This document shows, one piece after another, positions 43,494 through 52,279 of a stretch of 64,000 nt of DNA. Position 1 is the first letter of the stretch. Each line of letters starts with the position of its first letter. The position numbers were made by a program, and so were the translations under genes. The notes under the pieces were generated by a model. That model was not told where the DNA came from. It did no database searches and saw only the letters and a program-made list of their open reading frames with translations. This DNA comes from Streptomyces sp. NBC_00425 (GTDB lineage Bacteria > Actinomycetota > Actinomycetes > Streptomycetales > Streptomycetaceae): positions 3,286,001 through 3,350,000 of the forward strand of contig NZ_CP107928.1 of assembly GCF_036030735.1 (NCBI RefSeq), given 5' to 3'.

Positions 43494-46400
43494 GTGAGGC
43501 GAAGCAAGAAAAGTCCCGAGCCTGCGGCCCGGGGCAACTTCACGCCGCCGCCGCGCGGAGCGGCGCCCGCCCATGTGCCCGGCCCGGAGCCGACGGCCGC
43601 GCCCGCCAAGAGCGGCAGCCGTCTCTCCCCGCGCAACTGGCGGGTGCCGACCCGGCTGAACGCGATTCTGCTCATACCCGTGGTGGTCGGCCTGGTCATG
43701 GGCGGCTTCCAGGTGAAGAGCTCGATCGACACCTGGCAGGAGGCCGAGGACGCGGAGAACACCGCGCGCCTGGTGCGGGCCTCGCTGAGCTACGGCGACG
43801 CCATCTACAAGGAGCGCGACGTCTCGGCCGCGCCCCTGCTCGCCGGCAAGCGGGACGACGCGATCGTCACCCAGGCCCGCAAGGTCACCGACGACGCGGC
43901 CGGCGCCTTCGACGAGGCCGCGAAGAACATGCCGGCGAAGGCCGGTCTGGAGCGCCGGCTGAAGCTGTTCCGGGACGCGGAGACCAAGCTGGCGCCGCTG
44001 CGTGCGGCCGCCTACACCTCCAAGCTGTCGGGTGTGCAGACCGAAGAGGGCTACACCGCGATCGCGCACCCCCTGATGGAGTTCTCCAACGAGCTCGGTC
44101 TGGGCACCGGAAACATCACCTCCTACGGCCGCACCGTCTACGCGATCTCGCTGACCAAGGCCGCGATGTCCCTGGAGCGCTCGATCGGCATGCACCTGCT
44201 GATCAAGCCGGGCCCGCGGGCGGACGACTTCGCCAAGCAGAAGGTCTCCCTCTCCTCCTACGCCTACCTCGAGGGCATCGCCATCGAGGAGTACGTCGGC
44301 GGCGGCACCGAGGCCGACGCGCGGAAGCTGCAGGACGCCGAGGCGCAGATCAAGAGTGACGGCGCCGCGCAGGCCGCCGAGGCGAAGCAGAAGAACCCGG
44401 ACTACGTTCCGCCGCCCGCCAACCCGACGACGATGGTCGTCGCCATCTCCACGATGCAGAGCAGGGACGGCGCCGAGCGCGCCGCCCTCGCCGAAAAGGG
44501 CATCAGCATGGAGAACTGGTGGGCGGTCACCACGCTGAAGTACGACGCCTACCGGAAGATCGAGTCGGATCTGACCGACAAGGCCGTGTCCGAGGCGTCG
44601 GACATCGCGGCCGACGCGAAGACCTCCGCGATCATCACCGGCGCGGCCGTGGTCGTGGCCCTGCTCCTGGCGTTCATCCTCGCCGGCGCGGTGGCCCGCC
44701 AGATGAGCCGCGCGATGCGCCAGCTGCGCAACGCCGCCTTCGGCATCGCCGAACAGCGCCTGCCGATGCTGGTCGACCAGCTCTCCCGCACCGACCCCGG
44801 CCGGGTCGACACGCGGGTCGCCCCGATCCCGATCACCACCACGGACGAGATCGGCGAGGTCGCCCGCGCCTTCGACCAGGTCCACCGCGAGGCCGTCCGG
44901 CTCGCCGCCGAGCAGGCCCTGCTGCGGGGCAACATCAACGCGATCTTCACCAACCTGTCGCGCCGCAACCAGTCCCTGATCGAGGGCCAGCTGACCCTGA
45001 TCACCGACCTGGAGAACAACGAGGCCGACCCGGACCAGCTGGAGAACCTCTTCCGCCTGGACCACCTCGCGACCCGTATGCGCCGCAACGGCGAGAACCT
45101 CCTGGTCCTCGCCGGCGAGGAGCCGGGCCGCCGCTGGGACCAGCCGGTCCCGCTGGTCGACGTGCTGCGCGCCGCCTCCTCCGAGGTGGAGCAGTACGAG
45201 CGCATCGAGCTGTCGGGCGTCCCGGAGGCCGAGATCCACGGCCGCGCCGTGACCGACCTCGTGCACCTGCTCGCCGAGCTGCTGGAGAACGCCACCACGT
45301 TCTCCTCCCCGCAGACCAAGGTCCGCGTCACCGCCACCCGTCTCCCCGACGGCCGCGTGATGATCGAGATCCACGACAAGGGCATCGGCCTGACCGCCGA
45401 GGACTTCGCGGACATCAACCACAAGCTGGCCAACCCGCCGACCGTGGACGCCGCGATCTCGCAGCGCATGGGCCTCTTCGTGGTCGGCCGGCTGTCCGAC
45501 CGGCACGGCATCCGCGTCCAGCTGCGTCCCTCGGGCGAGCAGGCCGGCACCACCTCGCTGGTCATGCTCCCGGACGCCATCACCCACGGTGGCGGCGGCG
45601 AACAGCAGCAGCACCAGCCGGACCGCGACGAGTTCACGGTCTCGCAGATCATCCCGGAGCAGAACTACGGCGCCGGCGAGGACTTCAACAACGGTCTGCC
45701 GATGCGCACCGCCGCCGAACTCGGCTTCGACGACAGCCGCTACGAGGTCCCCGACGACATCCGCGACCTGGACCCGGTGGGCCGGTCGCTGATGCGCGAG
45801 GAGCGCCGGGCGGCCCTGGAGTCGCAGACGGGCCAGCCGGACCAGCAGTCCCCGCAGCCGCACCGGTCCGCGGAGTCCGCCGCCTTCGGCGAGAACTACG
45901 AGACCGGCCGTCAGCAGCAGGGCTACGAGGCCGGACAGAACGGCTACGACCCCGCGGTCAACGGCGCTCAGGGCCACTACGACAACGGTGCGACCGGCTA
46001 CGCCGAGCAGCCCGCCTCGTTCGACCAGCAGACGGCGTACCAGGAGCAGCAGCGCCCGGCGTACGACGACCAGTACTTCTCGACGAACGGCGCAGGGCCG
46101 CAGAGCGACTCCTTCGCCCCGCAGAACGGCAGTCCGCAGGGCGACGGCTTCTCGTCGAACGGCGGTTACCCGGACCCCGCGTATGCGGAGCCCGTCCAGG
46201 AGGAGCGGACGGCGGCCGTGCCGGCCCCGTCCGAGGGCTTCCAGCCGTACGAGGAGCAGCAGTCCTACCAGGACGACTGGCCCAAGGAGAACGGTCAGGG
46301 CAACGGTTACCAGAACGGCTACCCGGACCAGTACGCTCCGGAAGCGGAATCCACGCAGGTCGCTGACGCGGGTGAGCAGAACCGCGTAGGCTTCGACCGT

Positions 46401-46856
46401 CCGGGATCGAGCTCCTCCGCCTCCCACGCGCTGACCGAAGCCGGTCTGCCCCGCCGCGGATCCACCGCAAGCGGCGCGAACGGCGCACGGCCCGCCACGA
46501 AGCAGGAAGCGCCGGCCTCCTCTCCGGAGAGCAACGGCGGCGGCGACATCTGGCGGTCGGCGAACGACGAGCGCTGGCAGCAGGCCTCCGCTCTGAAGAA
46601 GCCCAAGGCGGGTGGGGTCACCTCCTCCGGTCTGCCGCGGCGGGTGCCCAAGGCCAACCTGATCGAAGGCGCCGCCGAGAGCACCCCCCAGGGGGGCCCA
46701 CAGGTCTCCCGCGCCCCGGAGGACGTCCGAGGCAGGTTGAGCAACCTGCGTCGCGGCGTCCAGCGCGGTCGCAACGCAGGAAGCAGTGAAACGAACGGCC
46801 AGGCCACTGGGAACCATCACAGTGGGCCTGACAGCACCTACAACCAGGAGCGTTAG
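43494..46856 (+). CDS. cvnA2: Conservon sensor histidine kinase CvnA, copy 2
   Basis: This 1120-residue protein is annotated from GTG 43494 (MRRSKKSPEPAARGN). TM1 is near 56-73 (NAILLIPVVVGLVMGGF), a sensor domain about 75-375, TM2 near 378-400 (SAIITGAAVVVALLLAFILAG), HAMP, then DHLATRMRRNGENLLVL and a GHKL domain (about 555-692; ELLENATTFSSP, HDKGIGLTAEDF). The C-terminal 430 residues are Gln/Tyr/Pro-rich with many NGY and QQ repeats, ending in GLPRRVPKANLIEG and RGRLSNLRRG. The kinase core is nearly the same as copy 1 but the sensor domain is clearly different, so the two sense distinct inputs (inference). Confidence 0.93.
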   Translation: MRRSKKSPEPAARGNFTPPPRGAAPAHVPGPEPTAAPAKSGSRLSPRNWRVPTRLNAILLIPVVVGLVMGGFQVKSSIDTWQEAEDAENTARLVRASLSYGDAIYKERDVSAAPLLAGKRDDAIVTQARKVTDDAAGAFDEAAKNMPAKAGLERRLKLFRDAETKLAPLRAAAYTSKLSGVQTEEGYTAIAHPLMEFSNELGLGTGNITSYGRTVYAISLTKAAMSLERSIGMHLLIKPGPRADDFAKQKVSLSSYAYLEGIAIEEYVGGGTEADARKLQDAEAQIKSDGAAQAAEAKQKNPDYVPPPANPTTMVVAISTMQSRDGAERAALAEKGISMENWWAVTTLKYDAYRKIESDLTDKAVSEASDIAADAKTSAIITGAAVVVALLLAFILAGAVARQMSRAMRQLRNAAFGIAEQRLPMLVDQLSRTDPGRVDTRVAPIPITTTDEIGEVARAFDQVHREAVRLAAEQALLRGNINAIFTNLSRRNQSLIEGQLTLITDLENNEADPDQLENLFRLDHLATRMRRNGENLLVLAGEEPGRRWDQPVPLVDVLRAASSEVEQYERIELSGVPEAEIHGRAVTDLVHLLAELLENATTFSSPQTKVRVTATRLPDGRVMIEIHDKGIGLTAEDFADINHKLANPPTVDAAISQRMGLFVVGRLSDRHGIRVQLRPSGEQAGTTSLVMLPDAITHGGGGEQQQHQPDRDEFTVSQIIPEQNYGAGEDFNNGLPMRTAAELGFDDSRYEVPDDIRDLDPVGRSLMREERRAALESQTGQPDQQSPQPHRSAESAAFGENYETGRQQQGYEAGQNGYDPAVNGAQGHYDNGATGYAEQPASFDQQTAYQEQQRPAYDDQYFSTNGAGPQSDSFAPQNGSPQGDGFSSNGGYPDPAYAEPVQEERTAAVPAPSEGFQPYEEQQSYQDDWPKENGQGNGYQNGYPDQYAPEAESTQVADAGEQNRVGFDRPGSSSSASHALTEAGLPRRGSTASGANGARPATKQEAPASSPESNGGGDIWRSANDERWQQASALKKPKAGGVTSSGLPRRVPKANLIEGAAESTPQGGPQVSRAPEDVRGRLSNLRRGVQRGRNAGSSETNGQATGNHHSGPDSTYNQER

Positions 46857-46857
46857 T

Positions 46858-47280
46858 GTGAGCCCGATGAGCCAGGCGGCACAGAACCTGAACTGGTTGA
46901 TCACCAACTTCGTGGACAACACCCCGGGGGTGTCCCACACGGTGGTGGTCTCCGCCGACGGACTCCTTCTGGCGATGTCCGAAGGCTTCCCCCGCGACCG
47001 TGCCGACCAGCTCGCGGCCGTCGCCTCAGGTCTGACGTCCCTGACGGCAGGCGCTTCCCGGATCTTCGAGGGAGGCAGCGTGAATCAGACGGTTGTGGAG
47101 ATGGAGCGGGGATTCCTGTTCATCATGTCCGTGTCCGACGGTTCCTCGCTCGCCGTGCTCGCACACCCGGAGGCGGACATCGGTCTCATTGGGTACGAGA
47201 TGGCCCTTCTGGTGGACCGGGCCGGTTCGGTCCTGACGCCCGACCTTCGAGCAGAGCTCCAAGGGAGCCTTCTCAACTAA
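46858..47280 (+). CDS. cvnB2: Conservon roadblock/LC7 protein CvnB, copy 2
   Basis: This 140-residue protein is annotated from GTG 46858, one base after the cvnA2 stop; CAGGAG lies 7 bases upstream; ATG 46867 is the alternative. It is very similar to CvnB1, differing mostly around residue 70 (GGSVNQTVVEMERGFLFIM versus GGNVAQ) and at the end. Its role should match CvnB1. Confidence 0.93.
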   Translation: MSPMSQAAQNLNWLITNFVDNTPGVSHTVVVSADGLLLAMSEGFPRDRADQLAAVASGLTSLTAGASRIFEGGSVNQTVVEMERGFLFIMSVSDGSSLAVLAHPEADIGLIGYEMALLVDRAGSVLTPDLRAELQGSLLN

Positions 47281-47376
47281 CAAACGGACGGTGCGTTTTG
47301 GCGTCCCGAGGCCGTAGTGTTTCGGGACGCGGCTCCACGTGATGGGTGCCAGGGCACAGTCGGAGGAGGAGAGAGA

Positions 47377-47964
47377 GTGGCAACACCCCCAGGCGGTTCG
47401 CATTCGGGCAACTGGTCGTACGGTCCTGCCCAGGGCCAGAACGACGGTACCCAGAACCCGAACCGTTACAGCTTCCCCTCCGCGCCCAGCCAGCAGCGGC
47501 CGTACACGCCTCAGGGGCCGCAGGGCCCGGGGCCGTCCCCGTACGACCAGCCGCATGCGCCGCGCATCCAGCCGGTGCAGCCGCATCGCCGCTCCCCGGA
47601 GCCGGCGCCCGCCGGCTCGTCGAACAACCCGCTGGTGCGTCCGTACGCCATGACCGGTGGCCGGACCCGCCCGCGGTACCAGCTCGCCATCGAGGCGCTG
47701 GTGCACACCACCGCGCAGCCGCATCAGATGCAGGGCCAGCTGCCCGAGCATCAGCGGATCTGCAACCTCTGCCGAGAGATCAAGTCGGTCGCCGAGATCT
47801 CGGCGCTGCTGACCATCCCTCTCGGTGTGGCCAGGATCCTCGTCGCCGACCTGGCGGAAGCGGGACTGGTCGCCATCCATCAGCCCGGCGGCGACGAGAG
47901 CGCCGGCGGCCAGCCAGACGTGACACTGCTCGAAAGGGTGCTCAGTGGACTTCGCAAGCTCTAG
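47377..47964 (+). CDS. cvnC2: Conservon DUF742 protein CvnC, copy 2
   Basis: This 195-residue protein is annotated from GTG 47377, following a GGAGGAGAGAG site. It carries an extra N-terminal Gln/Pro/Tyr-rich region (1-85) lacking in copy 1; the DUF742 core then follows (PLVRPYAMTGGRTRPRYQLAIEAL). It overlaps cvnD2 by 20 bases as in copy 1. Confidence 0.92.
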   Translation: MATPPGGSHSGNWSYGPAQGQNDGTQNPNRYSFPSAPSQQRPYTPQGPQGPGPSPYDQPHAPRIQPVQPHRRSPEPAPAGSSNNPLVRPYAMTGGRTRPRYQLAIEALVHTTAQPHQMQGQLPEHQRICNLCREIKSVAEISALLTIPLGVARILVADLAEAGLVAIHQPGGDESAGGQPDVTLLERVLSGLRKL

Positions 47965-48526
47965 CGGGGGTCCCTCCCGCTCCACCACTTCCGCGAAGAT
48001 CGTGGTGGCGGGCGGCTTCGGCGTGGGCAAGACCACGTTCGTCGGGGCTGTTTCGGAGATCAATCCGCTGCGCACCGAGGCCGTCATGACGTCCGCGTCG
48101 GCGGGCATCGACGACCTCACCCACACCGGGGACAAGACGACCACCACGGTCGCCATGGACTTCGGCCGCATCACCCTGGACCAGGACCTGATCCTGTACC
48201 TGTTCGGCACGCCCGGCCAGGACCGCTTCTGGTTCATGTGGGACGACCTGGTGCGCGGCGCCATCGGCGCGATCGTGCTCGTCGACACCCGCCGTCTCGC
48301 CGACTGCTTCCCCGCGGTCGACTACTTCGAGAACTCGGGTCTCCCCTTCGTGATCGCCCTCAACGGCTTCGACGGCAACCAGCCGTACAACCCGGACGAG
48401 GTGCGCGAGGCGCTGCAGATCGGCCCCGACACCCCCATCATCACGACGGACGCCCGCCACCGCGCCGACGCGAAGTCCGCGCTCATCACGCTCGTCGAGC
48501 ATGCGTTGATGGCGCGGTTGCGGTAG
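47945..48526 (+). CDS. cvnD2: Conservon small GTPase CvnD, copy 2
   Basis: This 193-residue protein is annotated from GTG 47945. G1 GGFGVGKTTFVG, G3-region LFGTPGQDRF, G4-region ALNGFDGN and G5 TTDAR match CvnD1. From about residue 20 to 115 it is nearly identical to CvnD1; the N-terminal SSSGGPSRSTTS differs. Confidence 0.93.
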   Translation: MDFASSSGGPSRSTTSAKIVVAGGFGVGKTTFVGAVSEINPLRTEAVMTSASAGIDDLTHTGDKTTTTVAMDFGRITLDQDLILYLFGTPGQDRFWFMWDDLVRGAIGAIVLVDTRRLADCFPAVDYFENSGLPFVIALNGFDGNQPYNPDEVREALQIGPDTPIITTDARHRADAKSALITLVEHALMARLR

Positions 48527-48623
48527 GCGTTCGTGCGGCCGCTGGGCTGCCCCGGACGGTGGTGAGCCGTGTGCGGGGCAGTCGGTGGCCGGTCGGTCGC
48601 GCAGTCCTCGTGCCCCCGGGTAT

Positions 48624-48660
48624 GCAGAAGGGCCCCTCTCGTGGAGAGGGGCCCTTCTGC
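48624..48660. terminator. Strong bidirectional terminator after conservon 2
   Basis: A perfect 17-bp stem (48624-48640 with 48644-48660; inner ends CCCCTCTC/GAGAGGGG) with a GTG loop, between cvnD2 and the convergent accE. Confidence 0.9.
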
Positions 48661-48671
48661 GTGCCGGGAGG

Positions 48672-48866
48672 TCAGTGCCAGCTGTGCGGGGCGCGGAAGC
48701 CGCCCTCGCGCTCCAGGCGGCGCCAGCCCGCCTTGTGGCGGCCACGACGGTCCGGAGCGGGCTCGGAGGTGCGGGCGGCCGCGCGGGCCAGGAGGATCGC
48801 CGTGATGGCGGCGACTTCCTCGGGCTCGGCGTGGCCCTTCTCGACGCGGATGTCGGGAGTGTTCAT
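48672..48866 (-). CDS. accE: Acyl-CoA carboxylase epsilon subunit
   Basis: This 64-residue protein (MNTPDIRVEKGHAEPEEVAAITAILLARAA) matches the small epsilon subunit that strengthens actinobacterial acetyl/propionyl-CoA carboxylase complexes: VEKGHAEPEEVAAI, then an Arg-rich stretch and a Trp-rich end GWRRLEREGGFRAPHSW. It lies 57 bases downstream of accB, its known genetic partner in S. coelicolor. The ATG at 48866 is used. Confidence 0.93.
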   Translation of the reverse strand: MNTPDIRVEKGHAEPEEVAAITAILLARAAARTSEPAPDRRGRHKAGWRRLEREGGFRAPHSWH

Positions 48867-48923
48867 GGGTCTCAGTCTCCGTGGATGAGGTTTCCGCAGG
48901 GGTACCGCGAGGGGTCCGCCGGG

Positions 48924-50528
48924 TTACTGCGGAGGGTTGCCGTGCTTGCGGGAAGGCAGGTCGGCGTGTTTCGACTGGAGCATCGCCAGCGAGCGGATCA
49001 GGATCTCGCGGGTCTGCGCCGGGTCGATCACGTCGTCGACGAGGCCGCGCTCGGCCGCGTAGTACGGGTGCATCAGCTCGGACTTGTACTCCTTGACCAT
49101 GCGGGCCCGCATGGCGTCGGGGTCCTCCGCGCCGGCGATCTGCCGCCGGAAGATGACGTTGGCCGCGCCCTCGGCGCCCATGACGGCGATCTCGTTGGTC
49201 GGCCACGCGTACGTGAGGTCCGCGCCGATGGACTGGCTGTCCATGACGATGTAGGCGCCGCCGTAGGCCTTGCGCAGGATGAGCGAGATACGGGGGACGG
49301 TCGCGTTGCAGTAGGCGTACAGCAGCTTCGCGCCGTGGCGGATGATGCCGCCGTGCTCCTGGTCGACGCCGGGCAGGAAGCCGGGGACGTCCAGCAGGGT
49401 GACGATCGGGATGTTGAAGGCGTCGCACATCTGCACGAACCGCGCGGCCTTCTCGGAGGCCTCGATGTCCAGCACGCCGGCCAGGGACTGGGGCTGGTTG
49501 GCGACGATGCCCACGACCTGGCCGTCCAGCCGGGCCAGCGCGCAGATGATGTTGCGCGCCCAGCGCTCGTGGACCTCGAGGTAGTCGCCGTCGTCGACGA
49601 TCTCCTCGATGACCTTGGTCATGTCGTACGGGCGGTTGCCGTCGGCCGGGACCAGGTCGAGCAGGACGTCGCCGCGGCGGTCGGCGGGGTCGCCGGCCTC
49701 GGCGCGCGGGGGGTTCTCGCGGTTGTTCTGCGGCAGCATCGACAGGAGGTAGCGCACCTCGGCGATGCACGTCTCCTCGTCGTCGTAGGCGAAGTGGCAG
49801 ACGCCCGAGGTCTCGGCGTGCACGTCGGCGCCGCCGAGGCCGTTCTGCGTGATCTCCTCGCCGGTGACCGCCTTGACGACGTCCGGGCCGGTGATGAACA
49901 TCTGCGAGGTCTCGCGGACCATGAACACGAAGTCGGTCAGGGCGGGGCTGTAGGCCGCGCCGCCCGCGCACGGGCCGAGCATCACGGAGATCTGCGGGAT
50001 GACGCCGGAGGCCTTGGTGTTGCGCTGGAAGATGCCGCCGTACCCGGCGAGCGCGGACACGCCCTCCTGGATACGGGCGCCGGCGCCGTCGTTGAGCGAC
50101 ACCAGCGGAGCACCGGCCGCGATGGCCATGTCCATGATCTTGTGGATCTTCGTGGCGTGGGCCTCGCCCAGCGCGCCGCCGAAGATGCGGAAGTCGTGGG
50201 CGTAGACGAAGACCGTGCGGCCCTCCACCGTGCCCCAGCCGGTGATCACACCGTCGGTGAACGGCTTCTTCGCCTCGAGGCCGAAGCCGCTCGCCCGGTG
50301 CCGGCGCAGCTGCTCGACCTCCTGGAAGGACCCCGGGTCCAGGAGCAGCTCGATCCGCTCCCGGGCGGTCAGCTTGCCCTTGGCGTGCTGCGCCTGGGTC
50401 GCCTTCTCGCTCGGACCGGCCAGAGCCTGCGCACGGATCTCGTGCAGCTCGGCCACCCGGCCGCGCGCGTCCGTGGGCTCCGAAGGCTCTGCGGTCTGCT
50501 CGCCCGTCGTCTCTTCCAAAACGGTCAT
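48924..50528 (-). CDS. accB: Acyl-CoA carboxylase carboxyltransferase (beta) subunit, AccB-like
   Basis: This 534-residue carboxyltransferase transfers carboxyl groups from biotin-CO2 to acyl-CoA. Two oxyanion-hole crotonase-like domains are visible: GDGVITGWGTVEGRTVFVYAHDF and GAGARIQEGVSALAGYGGIF in the N half; VVGIVANQPQSLAG, PGFLPGVDQEHGGIIRHGAKLLYAY and GGAYIVMDSQSIGADLTYAWP in the C half. At the specificity position (residue 427) there is Ile within AYIVM; PccB-type enzymes have Asp (AYDVM). This argues for an acetyl/propionyl-CoA AccB type. The start is ATG 50528; accE follows. Confidence 0.94.
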   Translation of the reverse strand: MTVLEETTGEQTAEPSEPTDARGRVAELHEIRAQALAGPSEKATQAQHAKGKLTARERIELLLDPGSFQEVEQLRRHRASGFGLEAKKPFTDGVITGWGTVEGRTVFVYAHDFRIFGGALGEAHATKIHKIMDMAIAAGAPLVSLNDGAGARIQEGVSALAGYGGIFQRNTKASGVIPQISVMLGPCAGGAAYSPALTDFVFMVRETSQMFITGPDVVKAVTGEEITQNGLGGADVHAETSGVCHFAYDDEETCIAEVRYLLSMLPQNNRENPPRAEAGDPADRRGDVLLDLVPADGNRPYDMTKVIEEIVDDGDYLEVHERWARNIICALARLDGQVVGIVANQPQSLAGVLDIEASEKAARFVQMCDAFNIPIVTLLDVPGFLPGVDQEHGGIIRHGAKLLYAYCNATVPRISLILRKAYGGAYIVMDSQSIGADLTYAWPTNEIAVMGAEGAANVIFRRQIAGAEDPDAMRARMVKEYKSELMHPYYAAERGLVDDVIDPAQTREILIRSLAMLQSKHADLPSRKHGNPPQ

Positions 50529-50850
50529 GTAGCGACCTTACGAAGCCCGCCAAGGAAAGGGAGACGTCGACTCCGTACAGTCTCCGGAGCGTTTTCCTGG
50601 TACCACCGAACAGAACCCGGCCGGTGTGCAGCCGTTCCGACTGCTCAGAGGGCCTGGCGCTTGTAGGGGTCGCACAAAGACCGTGAGTGCGATTCGCCTC
50701 ACATCCCGGGTCCGCGACGCGCTTCGGCTTCGGCCGGTCGGGTGATGCGGGAAGTCGGGCCGCCCCCGTGGAATAGGTTCGCGACCGCCTACGTTGGGAG
50801 TGATTGAAGGTTAAACAAACTGGATCTTCCCCGTCCCCAAGGAGCATCCC
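50529..50850. other. Divergent intergenic region between accB and yceI genes
   Basis: This 322-base gap must hold promoters in both directions. GTTAAACAAAC (50810-50820) precedes the yceI start and lies next to the ribosome site AAGGAGC. No clear sigma consensus, palindrome or small ORF was found. Confidence 0.5.
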
Positions 50851-51459
50851 ATGAGCATCTTCGGCCGCAAGAACACCGCCGACTCCACCGCCGCCGCCGT
50901 CGCCACGGTGAGCCCGGAGCTCGCCGCACTGACCGGCACGTACACGATCGACCCGGCGCACTCGACGATCGGCTTCGTGGCCCGGCACGCGATGGTCACG
51001 AACGTCAAGGGCAAGTTCAACGACTTCAGCGGCTCGCTGCAGCTGGACGGCGCCGAACCGTCCCGGTCCACCGCCTCCATCGACGTCAGCATGGACAGCA
51101 TCGACACCGGGTCGGCCGACCGCGACGGCCACCTCAAGAGCGCCGACTTCTTCAAGACCGACGAGTTCCCGGCGATGACCTTCCGCTCCACGTCCGTCGA
51201 GTCCGCCGGCGGCGACGACTACCGCGTCACCGGCGACCTGAGCATCCTCGGCGTCACCAAGCCGCTCACCATCGACCTGGAGTTCAACGGCGCCGCGAAG
51301 GACCCGTTCGGCAACGAGCGCGTCGGCTTCGAGGGCAAGGCCGAGATCCTGCGCTCGGAGTGGGGTCTGACCTGGAACGCGGCACTGGAGACGGGTGGCG
51401 TGCTGGTCTCGGACAAGATCAAGCTGAACTTCGACATCTCGGCGATCAAGAACGCGTAA
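50851..51459 (+). CDS. YceI-family lipid-binding protein
   Basis: This 202-residue lipocalin-like protein (MSIFGRKNTADST) has the YceI domain from about residue 28: GTYTIDPAHSTIGFVARHAMVTNVKGKF (first strands, with the DPAHS hallmark), SIDTGSADRDGHLKSADFF (positions about 88-106), and TKPLTIDLEFNGAAKDPFGNERVGFEG near residue 145. There is no signal peptide, so it is cytosolic, unlike many YceI proteins. It probably binds an isoprenoid or fatty amide (known for the family). Terminator at 51494 follows. Confidence 0.93.
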   Translation: MSIFGRKNTADSTAAAVATVSPELAALTGTYTIDPAHSTIGFVARHAMVTNVKGKFNDFSGSLQLDGAEPSRSTASIDVSMDSIDTGSADRDGHLKSADFFKTDEFPAMTFRSTSVESAGGDDYRVTGDLSILGVTKPLTIDLEFNGAAKDPFGNERVGFEGKAEILRSEWGLTWNAALETGGVLVSDKIKLNFDISAIKNA

Positions 51460-51493
51460 GCGCTTGACCCGATACGGAGGAAAACGGCAGAAA

Positions 51494-51525
51494 GGGGCCG
51501 GAAGCGAAGAGCTTCCGGCCCCGAT
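51494..51525 (+). terminator. Terminator of the YceI gene
   Basis: GGGGCCGGAAGC (51494-51505) and GCTTCCGGCCCC (51511-51522) form a perfect 12-bp stem with a GAAGA loop, followed by GATTTG. Confidence 0.85.
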
Positions 51526-51552
51526 TTGTGCCTTGTGTCACAGTCACGAGGT

Positions 51553-52191
51553 ATGAGCACCAGGACCGGACCCCAGCACTACCCCGGCGCGAACCGCGAC
51601 CACTGGTACCAGGACGACTTCGGCGGCGACCGCATGGAGGTCAACGTCGTCGTTCTGCACACCACCGAGGGCCGCTCGTTGCCCGACTACCAGGGCGGCT
51701 CCGTCGCGCCCAACCTGACGGCGGTGCCGGACGTCGCCGCCAGGAAGCTGAAGTGGTACCAGCACTTCGAGATCGACATCTCCTCGCGCGCGCTGGCCAA
51801 CCTGCGCGGGGGCGTCGAGACGAACACGCTGAACGTCTGCCAGGTGGAACTCCTCGGCACCTGCGATCCGAGCCTGCACGCCAAGTGGACGGCCCGCGGC
51901 CAGGCGCACGTCTACTGGCCCAAGGCCCCGGAGTGGGCGCTGCGCGCCGTCGCCCAGTACCTGGCGTGGATGAACATCCACCACCATGTGCCGCTGCGCG
52001 GCCCGGCGCTGTGGCCCGCCTACCCCAAGTCGGCGGGGAACGGCGGCGGCCAGCGGATGAGCGGGGAGCGCTGGAACGCGTTCAAGGGCGTGTGCGGACA
52101 CATGCACGTTCCCGAGAACACGCACGGCGACCCCGGCGCGATCGACTTCGACGGCCTGCTGGACTTCGCGAAGGCGGCGGCGCAGGACTGA
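51553..52191 (+). CDS. Peptidoglycan amidase/PGRP-like protein
   Basis: This 212-residue protein is annotated from ATG 51553 (MSTRTGPQHYPGANRDHWYQDDFGG). It shows VVVLHTTEGRSLPDY (first His zinc ligand) and a C-terminal GHMHVPENTHGDPGAIDF with further His candidates, as in N-acetylmuramoyl-L-alanine amidase/PGRP folds. There is no signal peptide, so secretion is not obvious. It resembles actinophage endolysin domains, suggesting transfer from a phage (inference). The exact specificity is uncertain. Confidence 0.75.
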   Translation: MSTRTGPQHYPGANRDHWYQDDFGGDRMEVNVVVLHTTEGRSLPDYQGGSVAPNLTAVPDVAARKLKWYQHFEIDISSRALANLRGGVETNTLNVCQVELLGTCDPSLHAKWTARGQAHVYWPKAPEWALRAVAQYLAWMNIHHHVPLRGPALWPAYPKSAGNGGGQRMSGERWNAFKGVCGHMHVPENTHGDPGAIDFDGLLDFAKAAAQD

Positions 52192-52279
52192 GGCCGGCCG
52201 TGCGGGACGGAGAGCGGCGGCGCAGGACCGACGCCGGCCGTGCGGGACCGGGCACGTCGGTGCGGGACGCAGCGCCGGT

